Shown piece after piece: positions 45,686 to 58,602 of a DNA stretch of 64,000 nt. This DNA is from Astropecten irregularis. Lineage: Eukaryota; Echinodermata; Asteroidea; Paxillosida; Astropectinidae. A program made the translations under genes and the position numbers. Numbering within the stretch: position 1 is the stretch's first letter; every line of letters begins with the position of its first letter. Below the pieces are notes generated by a model. It saw only the letters and a list, made by a program, of their open reading frames with translations, was not told where the DNA came from and did no database searches. The stretch lies in the NCBI GenBank assembly GCA_963971285.1, contig OZ020246.1, positions 18,211,217 to 18,275,216 on the forward strand, given 5' to 3'.

Positions 45686-46040
45686 AGGTACAGTACAGGA
45701 TTGGTAACATACCCAAACAGAAATGTTCCCAGATGTATATGTATAACTTTCAAGATGGTGCTGATAGGAACATACCGTTGAAATATTTCTGCCTAAAATG
45801 GTGAATTTATCCAAAAATTACTAAAATAAAGACCAAAAACAGTTTTGATATCGGGGTAAGATCAAAACCATTCTTTATGTTTTATAAGAAAAATTGAGTC
45901 GGGGTTTTGCTATTTTCCCGTGACTCAGATGTCCGATTGAGCTCAAATTGTATTTATTTCATTATTATTTCATGTACATGTTTGATCAGACAAAGTGTGA
46001 GTGCTATTCTGTGACCTTTTTCCAATCATGTATTATACCT
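45686..46040. repeat. TTAA-flanked MITE, diverged copy
   Basis: TTAA at 45682-45685 and 46041-46044. Left end AGGTACAGTACAGGATTGG, right end TATTATACCT. Interior phrases (ACCCAAACAGAAATGTTC, AACATACCGTT, TGAATTTATCC) match the AGGTAGTATCATAC family, while the first bases resemble the GTACAGGATTTG family, linking the two. Confidence 0.75.
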
Positions 46041-46327
46041 TTAAGTTGTTCTATCCTTTCACACGGCTTAAAAAAAATCTCTATAAAGGTAGACACATAA
46101 AGGAAGGGTAGCCTGAGTATCACCTGTTCTATCTCCATGTCACAGGAACATCTGCTACATGCGTGCAGGCAAATTTTATACAATGCAGCACATCAGCCAA
46201 TCAGATCTGTCTTGAGAACATTTCCGTCTGGATCATGATGGAGGCCTAGGATTTTGATTGGTCAAAACCTAGAGGTCAGTGCTGGCCGGGTTGGCTTGCA
46301 TAATTAATCAGGAAATCTGGTATATAG

Positions 46328-46446
46328 CCTTTGAGAAAGGTCCTGCTAGGATTGAAACGCGTCAGGCCCTCCTAACTCCAAGCATTTGATATATTTTAGG
46401 TCATTTTGGCTGATGAGCAGTTTGCAGCAGTTTATTACTTGTATTG
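46328..46446. repeat. GATCCTGCTAGGATCGAAAC-family copy
   Basis: GAGAAAGGTCCTGCTAGGAT, then AAACGCGTCAGGCCCTCCTA and the shared tail GGCTGATGAGCAGTTTGCAG. Confidence 0.65.
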
Positions 46447-47284
46447 ACAGGAAATCTGCATGCATGTGATAGACGCTCACTCATTGTACGGCCAGTGCGT
46501 CTATCACATAGACTACATAAAGGGTGGGCATGATAAAACGCACAGGGAATATTAAGGTGAATGAACCATAGGACATGTTATAATAACATTGTCCCTGATG
46601 TATTCAAATGCTGTTTGTAATCTTAATAGGTTTAATCACAGATGAATGTATTCATATTTTGTCAGCCTTCCCTTTTCCACCCAAATCCCGACCACCCGCC
46701 CAAATGCCACTCAGCCAAAGAGCAAGACATCCATGTTCATTCTGTAAACACATCTATAATATCTACATCCACTTACCGGTAGCTACATATCCCCCCTTAA
46801 ATAATTACAGCCAGGCTATGCCATTGGTTCTGTAAACTAATCCATTGGCAAATCTCGTTTCATTCCTCGGTCGGCTTTGATATCCGTTTTTCCCCCGTGA
46901 TGCTGATCTCCCTAGGATGGGCGTCTCTATGAATATGTGCATTATTCCTGCTGTATTTTTCCTTTTTTTTTTCTTTTTTTTAAATTCTTGATCCTTTAAG
47001 ACTATTCCATATGCTGATGCTTGTTTACTTTATAGTCATGGAGGCGGATTGTAACATGGACCCACAAGGGAGGATTTATACCATGGAGCCGTGCTTATAA
47101 CAATCTTAATACTTGTATGTAAAAACGTCTGTGTGGGTTGATACTAGTGAACTTGGGCCCGTGTATCTGTAATATGGAGAAAGTCTTAAGCCAGGGGGAG
47201 TGGAGGATGGAATCAAGTATGGATTACTAAGCCCCTGGGGTAGAGGATGGGGATCCAAATGAATAAATAAACAAGATAGCAATT

Positions 47285-47645
47285 AACACTGAACAGCTAT
47301 TACGCTGTACACTATACGCTATACAGCTATTACCTGGTATACTGTACAGTTAAAACACTCTACAGCTATTTATCTGTACACTATTAAACTGTACAGCTAT
47401 TACACTATACACTATTATGCTCTACATATATTACCTTATACTGTACAATTACATGTACAACACTCTACAGCTATTTCTCTGTACACTATAAAACTGTACA
47501 GCTATTAAACTATACACTATTACACTTTTCATCTCCCTTATTCTGTACAATCACAACACTCTACAGCTATTTCTCTGTACACTATTTCTCTGTACACTAT
47601 TTCTCTGTACAGCTATTGCACGGTACAGCTACTACTCTATACATC
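47285..47645. repeat. Tandem repeat, about 22-24-base unit
   Basis: ACAGCTATTACACTGTACAC-type units with variants (CTACAGCTATTTCTCTGTAC, ACTATACACTATTAC) over about 360 bases. Confidence 0.8.
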
Positions 47646-49361
47646 ACCATTACATGTGTTCCTTTGGGCCTTTTTAAAACTTTGGCTCCGTCTTTGGGTT
47701 CTACTCCATCATCAAACCTAGCTGAAAGTACAGGTCGTGTTTAGTTCATTTAGCTGAAGCCGTTTTCTTGTTCAAAAACCATATCCAGAACTTGCACAGA
47801 AGCCTCTGTTTTGATACCTGCCATTTATTACAAATAATTTTAGGAAATGAAACTAGAACTGGAGCTTAAGTCGAAGCTGACATTTCAAAAAAGGGTCTTT
47901 TCTTATCCTTCAATTGTTTATCCCACAGCCTGTGATTTTTGAGTGGCTTTGGCTTTAGTTTAGTTAGCAGTGACATCGACACAAACATACATGTACATCA
48001 GCATACCTACATGTAGACTATTGCAAGAGTAAGACCGAAAATACCCTGTGTAAGGGACATTAAACGCTTATGATGTTTTTTGTATCATTGTTCATTCATT
48101 TATAATCCTTGTTGGGTCTTTAAACAAAAGCACAGAAACATTAGAAGTAGGCTTACAGTTTAAAGGTTAACTTTTAAAGGATGCTATGATCTTCTCTTAT
48201 ATTAACCAACAAGTCTAAATGTTAGGGCTCCTCATCTCTTTGCTTCGTTGTCCATTTATAACGAAGATGAGATGTTCTTAGCAACTTGTTCATAACAAGA
48301 GTTGTCATGTCATGGGCAAGATAAGGAGTAAAGACTTGATCATCTTGACTTGCAGAGCATCCTCCAGTACCCCGGCCTCTGATAGTCTTGGCATGGTCTT
48401 GGTGATGCTGTACTTCGGGTTCTAGAGCAAGACAGGCATGAGGATAGAAATGAGGACAGAAATACTTCTCATGCCGTCATGCGATTGATGAAATTCAACT
48501 GAGCGATGATAATTAGTCTGCATGGTCGTGCTGATACCCATCTATATAGTGTGTGTGCATTGATATTTCTGAAGTGCACCCCTCCAATATTAACCTACAT
48601 CTCCCGCACGGCTCCTTCACTTCTTCGAAAATGAGACGTCTAATAATTTTTTGTTTGTAATACCACAGATAAACATCGAGTCCGTGGCTTTTTGTCGGCG
48701 GGTCGCGACTTGCCCGCCGCCGTGCGCAGGCCAGGTCCCCCGGATCATCCCCCTGTCGGTCCCTTTGAAATCCCTCCGTCTGGGACAACATTTATCACGG
48801 GGCATTTAAGATAAATTACCGAGATCGTGGATGGAGTTGTTTTCCCCTTAAGTTTTTTCTTTCACTCTAATACGCCGTAAATATTTATAACGACGTGCGT
48901 CCATGTTCGACTTTCGTATGCCGAAAACTTCAAAGACTTGCCGCCAATGCAAGTAGAATTAGATGGTTTGTAACCTAATGTTCAATAATAAACTATGTAT
49001 TTAGACTCCCTTATAGTATATCTGCTCAGTATTTCACTCTTGGCTAATGCTATTTTTTCGTTGTGTTCCAAAATTAATAATTATACAAGTAGGCCTACTT
49101 AATACTCCATGCATAATTATGTCTGTTGTAAGGGGAGATTGCCTTAGAGATATGCAGTTCTGGACAGTTGGCCTCGTTTGAATTCAATGGGTTGAAAAAT
49201 TGGTGGAATTTCACTTCAAATATATCTTCTTTTACCAGATTTGGTACAATAACAGGCTTTATTTGACAACATTGGTTTGGGGGGAATATTAATCTGGAAA
49301 GGGTTATTCCGAAATTTATATGCGGCTTCGGCGATAGTCCATCCCATAGGATGACGCTAAG

Positions 49362-49490
49362 AAAGATTTGAGGCTTTGCATGAAATTGGTATGTGGATCG
49401 GTTTGCAGAAACACCATTATTCGTTCGTACTTGTTTGCAGGTTATGTCTCAACGTTTCGACTAGCCTGCTTTAATCATCAATGCATCACG
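49362..49490. repeat. TTTGAGGCTTTGCATG family, copy 3 (truncated)
   Basis: GATTTGAGGCTTTGCATGAA ... GATCGGTTTGCAGAAACACC ... GTCTCAACGTTTCGACTAGC. Confidence 0.6.
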
Positions 49491-49944
49491 AGAAGGAGAA
49501 TGAAGTTAGTTGAATTTAAAGTGCTTTTTAAAGTTAAATTTGAAGTTCATACTTAACGTATGAACCCATTAACATAGAAATATCTTGTAATTTATACTTA
49601 AATAAAAACTTTCGCTTGAAGTTCGTGCAGCCTTAGGCCTATTTATACAAAAGTATGCCCGATTATTCTTGCTAGGTGTGAATTATTATGTGAGCTTGTA
49701 TAAACGTTTATGGTTTCAATGAATGAGATTGCTATAAACTGTCGTTTCATGGAAACCGTCTTGAAATTACGGCATCGTCACTCGTGGTCTGAAAATTACA
49801 ACAGTCCGTTATGATGTCACGGTCTCGGCATCCCGTGACAGAATTGTCAAATTTAGAGGATTTTCAGATCTGATTCGTTTCCCGATCACAACGATTATAT
49901 GCAATATGCATGCCGTGAACAAAAAAACAGCCATTGGGTTAACT

Positions 49945-50252
49945 GGGAGGATTTGCAAAGATGTGCGTTTTGGCTGAATTTGGTACTTAATCAGAAGAAG
50001 TTTTGTTCATCTGGATAGCAGAAATAAGGCCGAAATATTCTTGCCCCCTCCGAATCCGTCACGCTTACGCCACGCTTTCGAAATGCTACTAAATCGTTCG
50101 GACAAACGATCTTTTTAAAAAGACACTCAATCTTGATTTCCTTGAAAAAAAAAGGTTTCCCATGGTGACTGTTTGCACTATTTACGAACTGTTCATTTTC
50201 TGTCTCAGGCTCACTAAAAAAATTTAGGCCTTGCAAATCCTGTACGCTACCT
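49945..50252. repeat. GTACAGGATTTG-family MITE, copy 2, inverted
   Basis: Reverse-complement match to 4288-4670: GATTTGCAAAGATGTGCGTT ... TTTCCCATGGTGACTGTTTG ... GCAAATCCTGTACGCTACCT, then TTAA (50253-50256). The same TTAA also opens the next element. Confidence 0.75.
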
Positions 50253-50256
50253 TTAA

Positions 50257-50575
50257 AGGTATTATCATACTTTGGTTTTTGTCAAAGAAATACAGATTCG
50301 TGGGCAAAAATATCAAGGAAGATACAGTCCCATACGTTGCCCACTTTTTGAGAAAACAGTGAAAAACGGCCACAGTATTTCTTAAGTCTTTTCTCTTTTA
50401 TTTTTGATCTTTTAAAAGATCAAAAAGATTTTTGGTCGTTGTTTCTGGATAAACCATTTCAGGCGGAAAAATGTTAACGGTATGTTTCTACCACCACCAT
50501 CTTCATACCCTGTAAGTTATAGGTAAATCTGTGAACATTTCTGTTTTGGTTTCTTCCCAAAGTATGATACTACCT
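50257..50575. repeat. AGGTAGTATCATAC-family MITE, back-to-back with the previous element
   Basis: TTAA at 50253-50256 and 50576-50579. Termini AGGTATTATCATACTTTGG and CCAAAGTATGATACTACCT. Confidence 0.85.
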
Positions 50576-51079
50576 TTAAGAATCTCCCGACAACTTCATT
50601 AAGTATAGTCAAGCTTCAGTAGGTCTGGGTTTTATTTCTTGACCATCGCCTTGTAGTTGTGACAGCTGTGGATTTTTTTTTCAGGTCAAATGAAATGTAG
50701 CATCGTAGCGATTTGGGCATTAAATTTGGCGGATTAACTGGTATCTGAGTATCTGAGTATTTTTTGCTAAAGAAATACAGATCATCAGTTGAAGCTCCCA
50801 GATGAAGGATTTTGTGATTGCCAATCCTTTTGTTATTAATGTTATTATTTTAATTCCTACTAGCAGTTGCAGATCCGTAAATTAAATTGACAGGCCTATG
50901 CTTGAAAGATCAGAAGATTAAATGCCTTGATCTTGTAAAAGACTCAAAATACTTGGGGATGTAAAGGTCTCCTCACTAAATTATATTTCTCTGTTTTCTC
51001 ATTCCTTAAAGCACGCCCTCAGTGTCATCTGTTACGGAACACTGAATAAGGCGGATTCTTTTGTAACGAAGTAGTACAT

Positions 51080-51480
51080 GTGTCACCGCTGCTGCGGCGA
51101 CGGGCCAAAAATCAATTCGAACCTCCTGGCGTGAATTTCGTCTCCCACGACGTGGTCTTGGAGTCTCGCATCTCTTCTAATTCTATGAGCTTTTTCCCCC
51201 TGTCACCTCCTGTGGATGATAGCGGCGCGAGGCCGTCCGGCCGTCCATACGGAGTACACCGTCCTAGTAATGATCCATCCAATGGCCCCAGTCCTGATCG
51301 ATGGGCTCAGCGTGCGCAAGCGGATCCGACGGGCCCGGCCCCGCCGCATCCCAGCGCCCACTCGACGGTATAGGAGCAGATGCAACCAACCACGGGCTTG
51401 TCCTCCATATCATTCCGGCGGCTTCCTTTGAAACTCATCCCGCCAAATTGTCTTATGCGGCGCCTGTGATCTTGCCGGCT
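51080..51480. other. GC-rich, apparently single-copy block
   Basis: Unlike the AT-rich surroundings, this stretch is rich in CpG (GCGGCGACGG, GATAGCGGCGCGAGGCCGTC, GACGGGCCCGGCCCCGCC). Short ORFs run on both strands but lack matching splice sites or a family I know. A CTTTGAA motif lies near 51426. Could be a regulatory island or an unannotated exon; undecided. Confidence 0.35.
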
Positions 51481-54179
51481 TCTTAAATATTTATTGTCTC
51501 ATCTTTTTTTGTACACTGTAAATCGTCGTCATCTGCATTAGCTAAGTTCCTTGGCGCGAAAGAAGGAGAGAGATTGTAAAGAAAGAGGAGAGGGAAGGGA
51601 GGGGGGGGGGGGTAATTCACACAAGCGAAGGATGTGGATCATGATCAAAGTAGGTTCGGCCTCGGTTTTCTCTTTGCTTATTCTTAATGGCAAACTATAT
51701 AGGCTCTTAAGGGTGTATGATTTACTGATCTTTCCGTAATGGTAATGGTGTCTTCCTGCCTAGCTAGCTGCGTGCGGTTTCGGAGTCTCATCCATGAGAC
51801 TTAATATCTTTAAATTATTGACATGGAATACATCACACACGTCAGTTAGGTGGTCGACCCAATCTCATTGGACTCTCTTGGGGCGCACCCGTTATTAGCA
51901 AGCTGTGCATGTATACGGCGTGTAGTACGTGTGTCCTACACAAGGTTGGGCAGGTGCGCCCACATTATAACGGACTCAATTTGGGGTGGGGGTAGATTTT
52001 GAAAATAAATGTACTGTCTTTGAGCTTCTTGCCGATTCGCGGTGAACATGGATTTAATTAGTTCCACAAAGAAAGAAACATGAGTGTTTATGTGTATAAC
52101 AAAAGGAGATGCCTTGCCATTGCGTTGGACATCTGAAACAGAGAGCACTCGGTTAAGATAATCCGGCTCAGTAAAGACTTTTTTGGCTCACTGAGCAAAA
52201 AGTTCTTCCCCGACAAATTTAGTTGGTAAAAAAGTTTGTAGTTAATATTATTTCTCCATGTTATGTGTATTTGCGGTTGCACCATGTACAAAAAGCCCTC
52301 TTCTATAAGAGCGTGATTCCTCAGAAGACGAACAGAGCACACAGCTCGGAACGTCGAGTGTTCACAACCGGAACCGCAGCTTACACCATGCATAGCTTTT
52401 AAGTCTTGTAAGATATTTATACGGAGTCATATAAAGTGGGATTTCTGAACTTTTGTCACATGACAAATCACATGTATTGGGGGAGATGTACATATCACGG
52501 GCTTGCCAGTCTTCATTTTTCGGGATAAAAATCTGGAAAAAGTGCCTTGAATGAAATTTAGATGAACTGAATGTACATTATACACATCTTTATTTGGCCA
52601 GAATATTGCTTATTACCGAAGGAAGAAGATTAACAAAGTGAGGCAAAAGAAAAGGGATTATGTTCTCACATCTTGTAATAGCACCTCTTCTGTATACATG
52701 TGATTTTGGGAGAAGGATGCATTTCGATCTGATGTCAGTCAATGTGTGCACCTTTCATGAGCTTCCAACAAGTTTCACTGTCTTCAATCTGTGTGACGGA
52801 GTTTCGGCGCGTCTGAACCGCGCGTCTGAGCTTCCCGTAGAAACATCCGTCACCTATAGCCATAGCTATAGCCGTCAGGATACGACTAAATAAATCGCAC
52901 GCTCTATATAGGGTCTTTACGAAATGAGGCTTGAGGCTAGGTTTGGGATTTTGAGTCCTAAATGAGATGAAGGGCTTGCACATGGCGAAGCTGGAGCCTT
53001 TCTTCGGCTTCGTCATGTGGTTCAATCCATTCGTTTCGTTTCGTGTGCCTCAAATGGCGGCTAGCGAAATAAATCACAAGCCCAGTATAGCCTCAAGCAG
53101 TAGTAGCAGTAGTACACATTTGTCATGTTTTTATTTGTTGTTTTAAAGAGCATATATAACATTCGTGTAGTTTTAAAAATAAAGATCATAAGTTATTATC
53201 ATACAACATCAGCCGTGGTGCGTAGTTACACTTTTACCTGTTTGATGAAACGCGTAATATTATATTATAATAAATTAATATAATATAATATAAATTAATA
53301 TATTATAATAACACTGCGCCCCCTACCGGTTATGCAAGGCGTAATCAATCGATGTTTACCTGGAAGAAAAAATACTCCTCCCTTTTCCGTCCCGGTCCCG
53401 TGCATATTTAATACAATAGATGCTTTTTGCCATGCAGTACCCTTATATTGACTATAAATTCACACACAAAGCAAATTAAAGAGAGGTAGATCAATTCTCT
53501 ACCAGATTTACCCAAATCTGAGTTTGAAGAGCCGCCATATAAACGGCAAGATTTTCATATCCGGAGTGGTTCATTTTCAAATGCAATTTGATACTAATGA
53601 CTCATTAAGACTGCATGTTGTTTGCAGCGCCTTTATACGGTCCACTAGCCACGGCCAGAGAAGGCGGGTGAAAGGAAGAAGCGGCGCCGGGAAATACAGT
53701 CTTTTCATCGGCTCGTATTTTGCCGCATCTGTCACGATGATCACCGGACATCCATATTATTTTTCCACCTCAACTGGTTCATTGAAATAATAATATACTC
53801 TTTCAAAAAAACAGAGCGCTGAGCCGATCAGACGGCAGTGTCGTTGTTGTTGTTTCTGTGGGGAAGCCCAAAGTAATAATGTACAGGATTTGAGAGGATA
53901 TATAAAAGCTGGTAATTACATCCAGCATTTTTTTTATATATATATTCTTTTCCCTTTTTTTTATGGACGGTAATGAGGCGGGCTTAGACAGACCAAAAGA
54001 GCGGCACTTCGGCGCGTGCCTTTGCGGCCGCACTGTATATCGCGTGTAATATATGGGCTGTGTTTAGAGAATCGATCCAAATAATATCACGCCGCCGACA
54101 CTTTATGCCCGCTGGATTTTGTTTCGTCCCTCCATCTTTCAGATTCTCAGTCATCAGTTTATTGCATCATTATTCATCC

Positions 54180-54705
54180 TAGACAGGCGCAGCCACGTGG
54201 GTCACAATTTCTCCCCATTTCGTAATTTAGATTCCCTCGTTTAATGCTCTCCAGTCCACTCCCTTTGCCGCTGTTGTTTGGCACTCGTTGCCGTCCTTTC
54301 TCCATCAAGGAGACAAAGTAACTGTTATGTCTAATTGGAGAATAATAATGAACCGTGTCCCCCGTCTTCCTCACCCCGCTCCCCCCTTCCCCCTCTCTCT
54401 CCATCTCCCCCTACCGCTCGCTGGCTTCAATCACAGGGCCGCGACCGTATATACTACACTGGCACGGCGTGATGTCCCTCTCACTGGCGTCGGCAGATCA
54501 TCAAAGGCCCGGGGAAAGTGGCAAATTATTCCCCGGAATCCATTCGAAATGATTTGATCCCCAACCGCTCGCCGGGTCATTATCGCGCGCGCGGGCGCCC
54601 GTGTAACGCCGTGTTGAAATTGCGCTGTGCCCAGCACGTTATTTCCTGGAGGAGGGCGGATGCACACAAAGACACACACCCCTTTCAAGCACGGATCTAA
54701 TGGCA
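54180..54705. other. GC-rich, apparently single-copy block
   Basis: Contains a pyrimidine-rich run (CCCCCTTCCCCCTCTCTCTCC), then CATTATCGCGCGCGCGGGCG. No convincing coding exon. Candidate regulatory island upstream of the NKD-like gene. Confidence 0.35.
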
Positions 54706-56089
54706 ATTAGTATGGTTTTATCATTAAAAACGTGTTCTTGGTTTTAGGGGACTAGGCGGGCCTACATTAATATTGCAAGACATCGTATCGTGTATGAAAC
54801 CACAGATGCCTATAAGTACACAACACTCGGAATAATCACCAAATTGTATACATCTTTTCAATATTATGTATAATAATTTTAAAATTTAGCTTAATTATTT
54901 AAAAGGTAAATTTTCCCTATTATACAGCCAAAACATGTAATGGCGAGTACATATTAATTATGTCGATCTGCAATTCATGCGAGTACCTTATACCCATCGT
55001 GTGACAACAGATAGGCCCAAGTACAATTTTATTTTAATTGATATGCACAATGAATAACTTTTCGAATTTGTTCGCCGAGATTATTTCATTATAATGCAAA
55101 ACTGTAAACAAATTTAAACGCGCGGGTGCACGGAACATAACAGAATCGCATCCCTTTATTTTTTACCTTTTATTATTTTCTTTTATTTCTTTTATTAATT
55201 TATTTATTTATTTTTACGTGAGTCTACTATATCAACTGATATTACACGTGGTATTCCCTGATCTGCAACCCTGTCACGGAGTCAAACTCTTCACCGAATA
55301 GCGGGAATTGTTTGGTCACGGCGTAGCACACTGTGATTACGAGCCCAATGTGGTACCTCTCTCACATCACATCCTTTGAACTATACCGCCAATATACGTC
55401 TATATAGATGAGGTATATACTGAACGAGCACCATCAACACATTACAGAGAGGAAGGGTCTGTCCATGCCATCGTGCTATAAATAATAACACGTCTATATA
55501 TGATGGCAGTATATATCATGGAGCGTATTATTTGTTGTTTATATACTGTGTGGATTTGTTCTTTCCCTAGACACACTACTGGGGAAAGAAGGGAGTGAGA
55601 TGGAGCGAGGTTCCATTATTAATGCACGGCGGTAGGTACGCGGATTGTCTTACAATGCTTAGGGGGATTCATACGATATTTTGCCCATTTGCCGAGATGA
55701 TTGTGTCAACCGTCATATTCGGTACTCATAATTGCAGTGTGAGGGGATATCACCATTCAGCTGCATGCCGTATAATATTTAAAGCCCCTGTCTCCCCTTT
55801 GCTCTTTGCTTCAACTGAACCATGTAGTTTGTCATCTCCTTCATGTGACCGTAAAATGACTGGGTTTCGGCCCCTCCCCAGTCATTACTAATTTAGTGCA
55901 TTGACCACGGTGGATTGACGCCGTGGCGACAGCATTTCAGTTTTGATTTGGGGGAAATCTTGACTCTCCATCCCCCAACACCTCAAGCTTGATGTAACAA
56001 TGCTTGATCATCTGAGACTTATCCAGACCTGTTTGAGGTCGGCCGACCCGGTGGCAGATATATCTCTTGGGTGCCTGTATCAATGTCAT

Positions 56090-56322
56090 AGGGCGTTTAC
56101 GAAACGGAGGCTCAGGCTTAGGCTCAGGCTCCGGCTCTATTTCGTGAATCAATTCTATAAAATAATGGGTATCAATTAAAAGAATTTGGCTGCGTTTCGG
56201 AGGTAGATACTCTGGTTTGAAAAGGAAAACAAAGCCCCAGCTTCAATGAAAAACCACAACCTATATTTTCAGCATACGGATGACAGAGCTGGTGCCTGAG
56301 CCTCTGTTTCGTAAACGCCCAT
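56090..56322. repeat. GGCTCAGGCTCCGGCTCT fold-back family, copy
   Basis: GGGCGTTTACGAAACGGAGG ... and, inverted, CCTCTGTTTCGTAAACGCCC: a near-perfect 20-base terminal inverted repeat. Confidence 0.8.
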
Positions 56323-58489
56323 AGTGCAAGAGCAAACAATAATTTCGTCGACTTCAAATAAACAGCGCCCTCTTGTGTCAGCTATTGTGAATAATAAAAT
56401 GCCCAATAATGTCTTGTAAATATTAAATATTTTTGTAAAGGATTGAATCTTTTTCTAGTGCCCGGGAGCACCCAAATGGAAAAACGTCACGTCGGTTAGC
56501 ACAGACTCGTTTACGTTTCCCGGTATTATTACAATACAAGCTTCATTGACGAATCCTTGCTCTGTGGTGACGCAGTATCCATTCCAAAATAATACCTGTT
56601 CTTTCATTTAATCTAGCCAAATCCCTTAATTCGCTTGGGTGTTAAGATGCTACCATACTATTACAAGATCTTCAAAACTGCAACCATTAACGTCTTCCCC
56701 TTTACGAATTCTCATAATAGTCCATGACCTCTTCTAAAACCTTGGGTGTTGACGTCTTTAAGTTTGTTCTAAGAAATACGCTGGTACCGGGCGAGTTTTC
56801 TTTCACCTCCAAAGAAAAGTTCATGCACACAATTGAGGACAATGGCTGCATTATGAATGACAAGACTAGCCTTGCCTGGAGCCTGATGATCGGGCCGGTC
56901 GTTGTATAGTGGACTAATTGTGTTCAGCGGCACTCGGCGATAACAAAAGCCCGAGTGAAGATGAAAGGGACACCGCGAAATCATCCTTGTCGTTTCTCGG
57001 AGTTGGTGACCTGAAATCCTCGGACATCTATTACGGAGGCCAGCTGCCAGGTGTGGCCCTTAGGGTAGCACTCGTCAAAGGCATCCTTCCCTTCTTCATC
57101 TGATCACCGTCTCGATGTCCGGACGATATCGGGCAGAAGACGGACGTCAAAATCGGGGGAATTGTGTGTGCGTGTTTGTGTGTGTCATTAATTTCATCAT
57201 TTCCGGACAATGACCGCTTGCGTGAAGTGTTGGCTCTGGCCATTCAGACCCCGGGATAATTATATCTGTGAATTTTATTTCCCCCGTTGGTTTTTCAAGC
57301 CATTTTTAATTTCACGTGTTATTAGATTTGCGTCAAATCATAATTTTCTCCCTTTTATCAAGATTTTCAACCCTATACATTCCGTTCATTCATAGTGAAG
57401 GTTTACGGTGCACTTTGTGAGCATCTCGTCGATGGTGAGAATATGAAAAGAAATGATGAAAAGGAATTTCATTTTGCTCATTTGGTCTGTATACTTCGGT
57501 CGTCACCCCAAATCAAGGGGAATGACATCTAGCTCTGATGGAAAGTCAAGTTATAGTCACCTCTGTATTGAGAACCTTACAGCACAATAACATCATATCC
57601 ACAATCAAAAAGCCACACTCAGAAGTATTTTCAGTATGAAATGAAATAGAAAACGAAGATATTATTATGATACGCTTTAAAAAAGATATGAAAATGTGGA
57701 TTTGAGTGCCTTTCAGATTAAAGTGCGCGTGAATCTTCCAACTAACGGAGACCCTTTTTTAATGCAGTATAATTATGCCTATAGAATCTGTGTGTTTACA
57801 TCATGAAAATCAGTATACAGCGCCTAACGTTTCGATCCTATACGTCAGACCCTCACGGTCACAGATATCCGTATGGAGACTTGACAGTGTCATTGTCTTT
57901 AAAAACATGATAATTGTGGAATATTCTTGCAAGTTGTATCTTGAAAGATATTAAATTATCATTTTAATAATTATACACAATATCATGATGTGACGTGTAC
58001 AGATCAAGTGTAGGTTAACCAATGGTTTACCGTATACTAGCTTTTGTTATTTTAAAAGCAGTATAATTATGTGTATCACCTCTGACAAAATACCGTGCAT
58101 CTATGGGGAGGCGAGGATTTGTGAAGGCGAGTATAGTAAGACTTTCCCATCTACAGACGCCGTCTTACCCGTCTACCCGCTTAAATTGTCAGATGTGCAA
58201 AGACAACATTGACTTAACTATACAAAGATTTCATAGAAGTACTTGACTTTAGATCATACTGATTACCGAACACCAGTTATCAAACAAACCGACATGTTGT
58301 TTGTATATTCGGTGATGACTCTGTTTATTTTTTTTTTCAAAGAACCGGGCCATGTTTGGTTTTATGTTTATTTCCGACGAATTTATACCATTGACGAAGA
58401 GTCAATGTCAATATACTGATGTAAGCTTTCGTGGTTCAGACATCTAAAAAAAATTAAATAAAATAAAAAAATGAAAAAAGATTTTTGCC

Positions 58490-58602
58490 TTCGAGAAAGA
58501 TCCTGCTCGGATTGAAACGGCTCTTAACTCCATGCATTGTTATACATCAGGTCATTATTTTGGCCGATGAGCAGTTTACAGCAGTTTATTACTTGTATCG
58601 AA
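58490..58602. repeat. GATCCTGCTAGGATCGAAAC-family copy
   Basis: GAGAAAGATCCTGCTCGGAT ... GGCCGATGAGCAGTTTACAG plus TTACTTGTAT. Confidence 0.65.

Noticed and set aside
48513..48805. Minus-strand ORFs of 92 and 62 residues
   Set aside because: Overlapping frames in a GC-rich patch, no recognised domain and no flanking exons.
51080..51373. 97-residue proline/arginine-rich ORF, plus strand
   Set aside because: GC-rich DNA gives overlapping ORFs on both strands; no splice-site or family evidence. Kept only as a GC-rich block.
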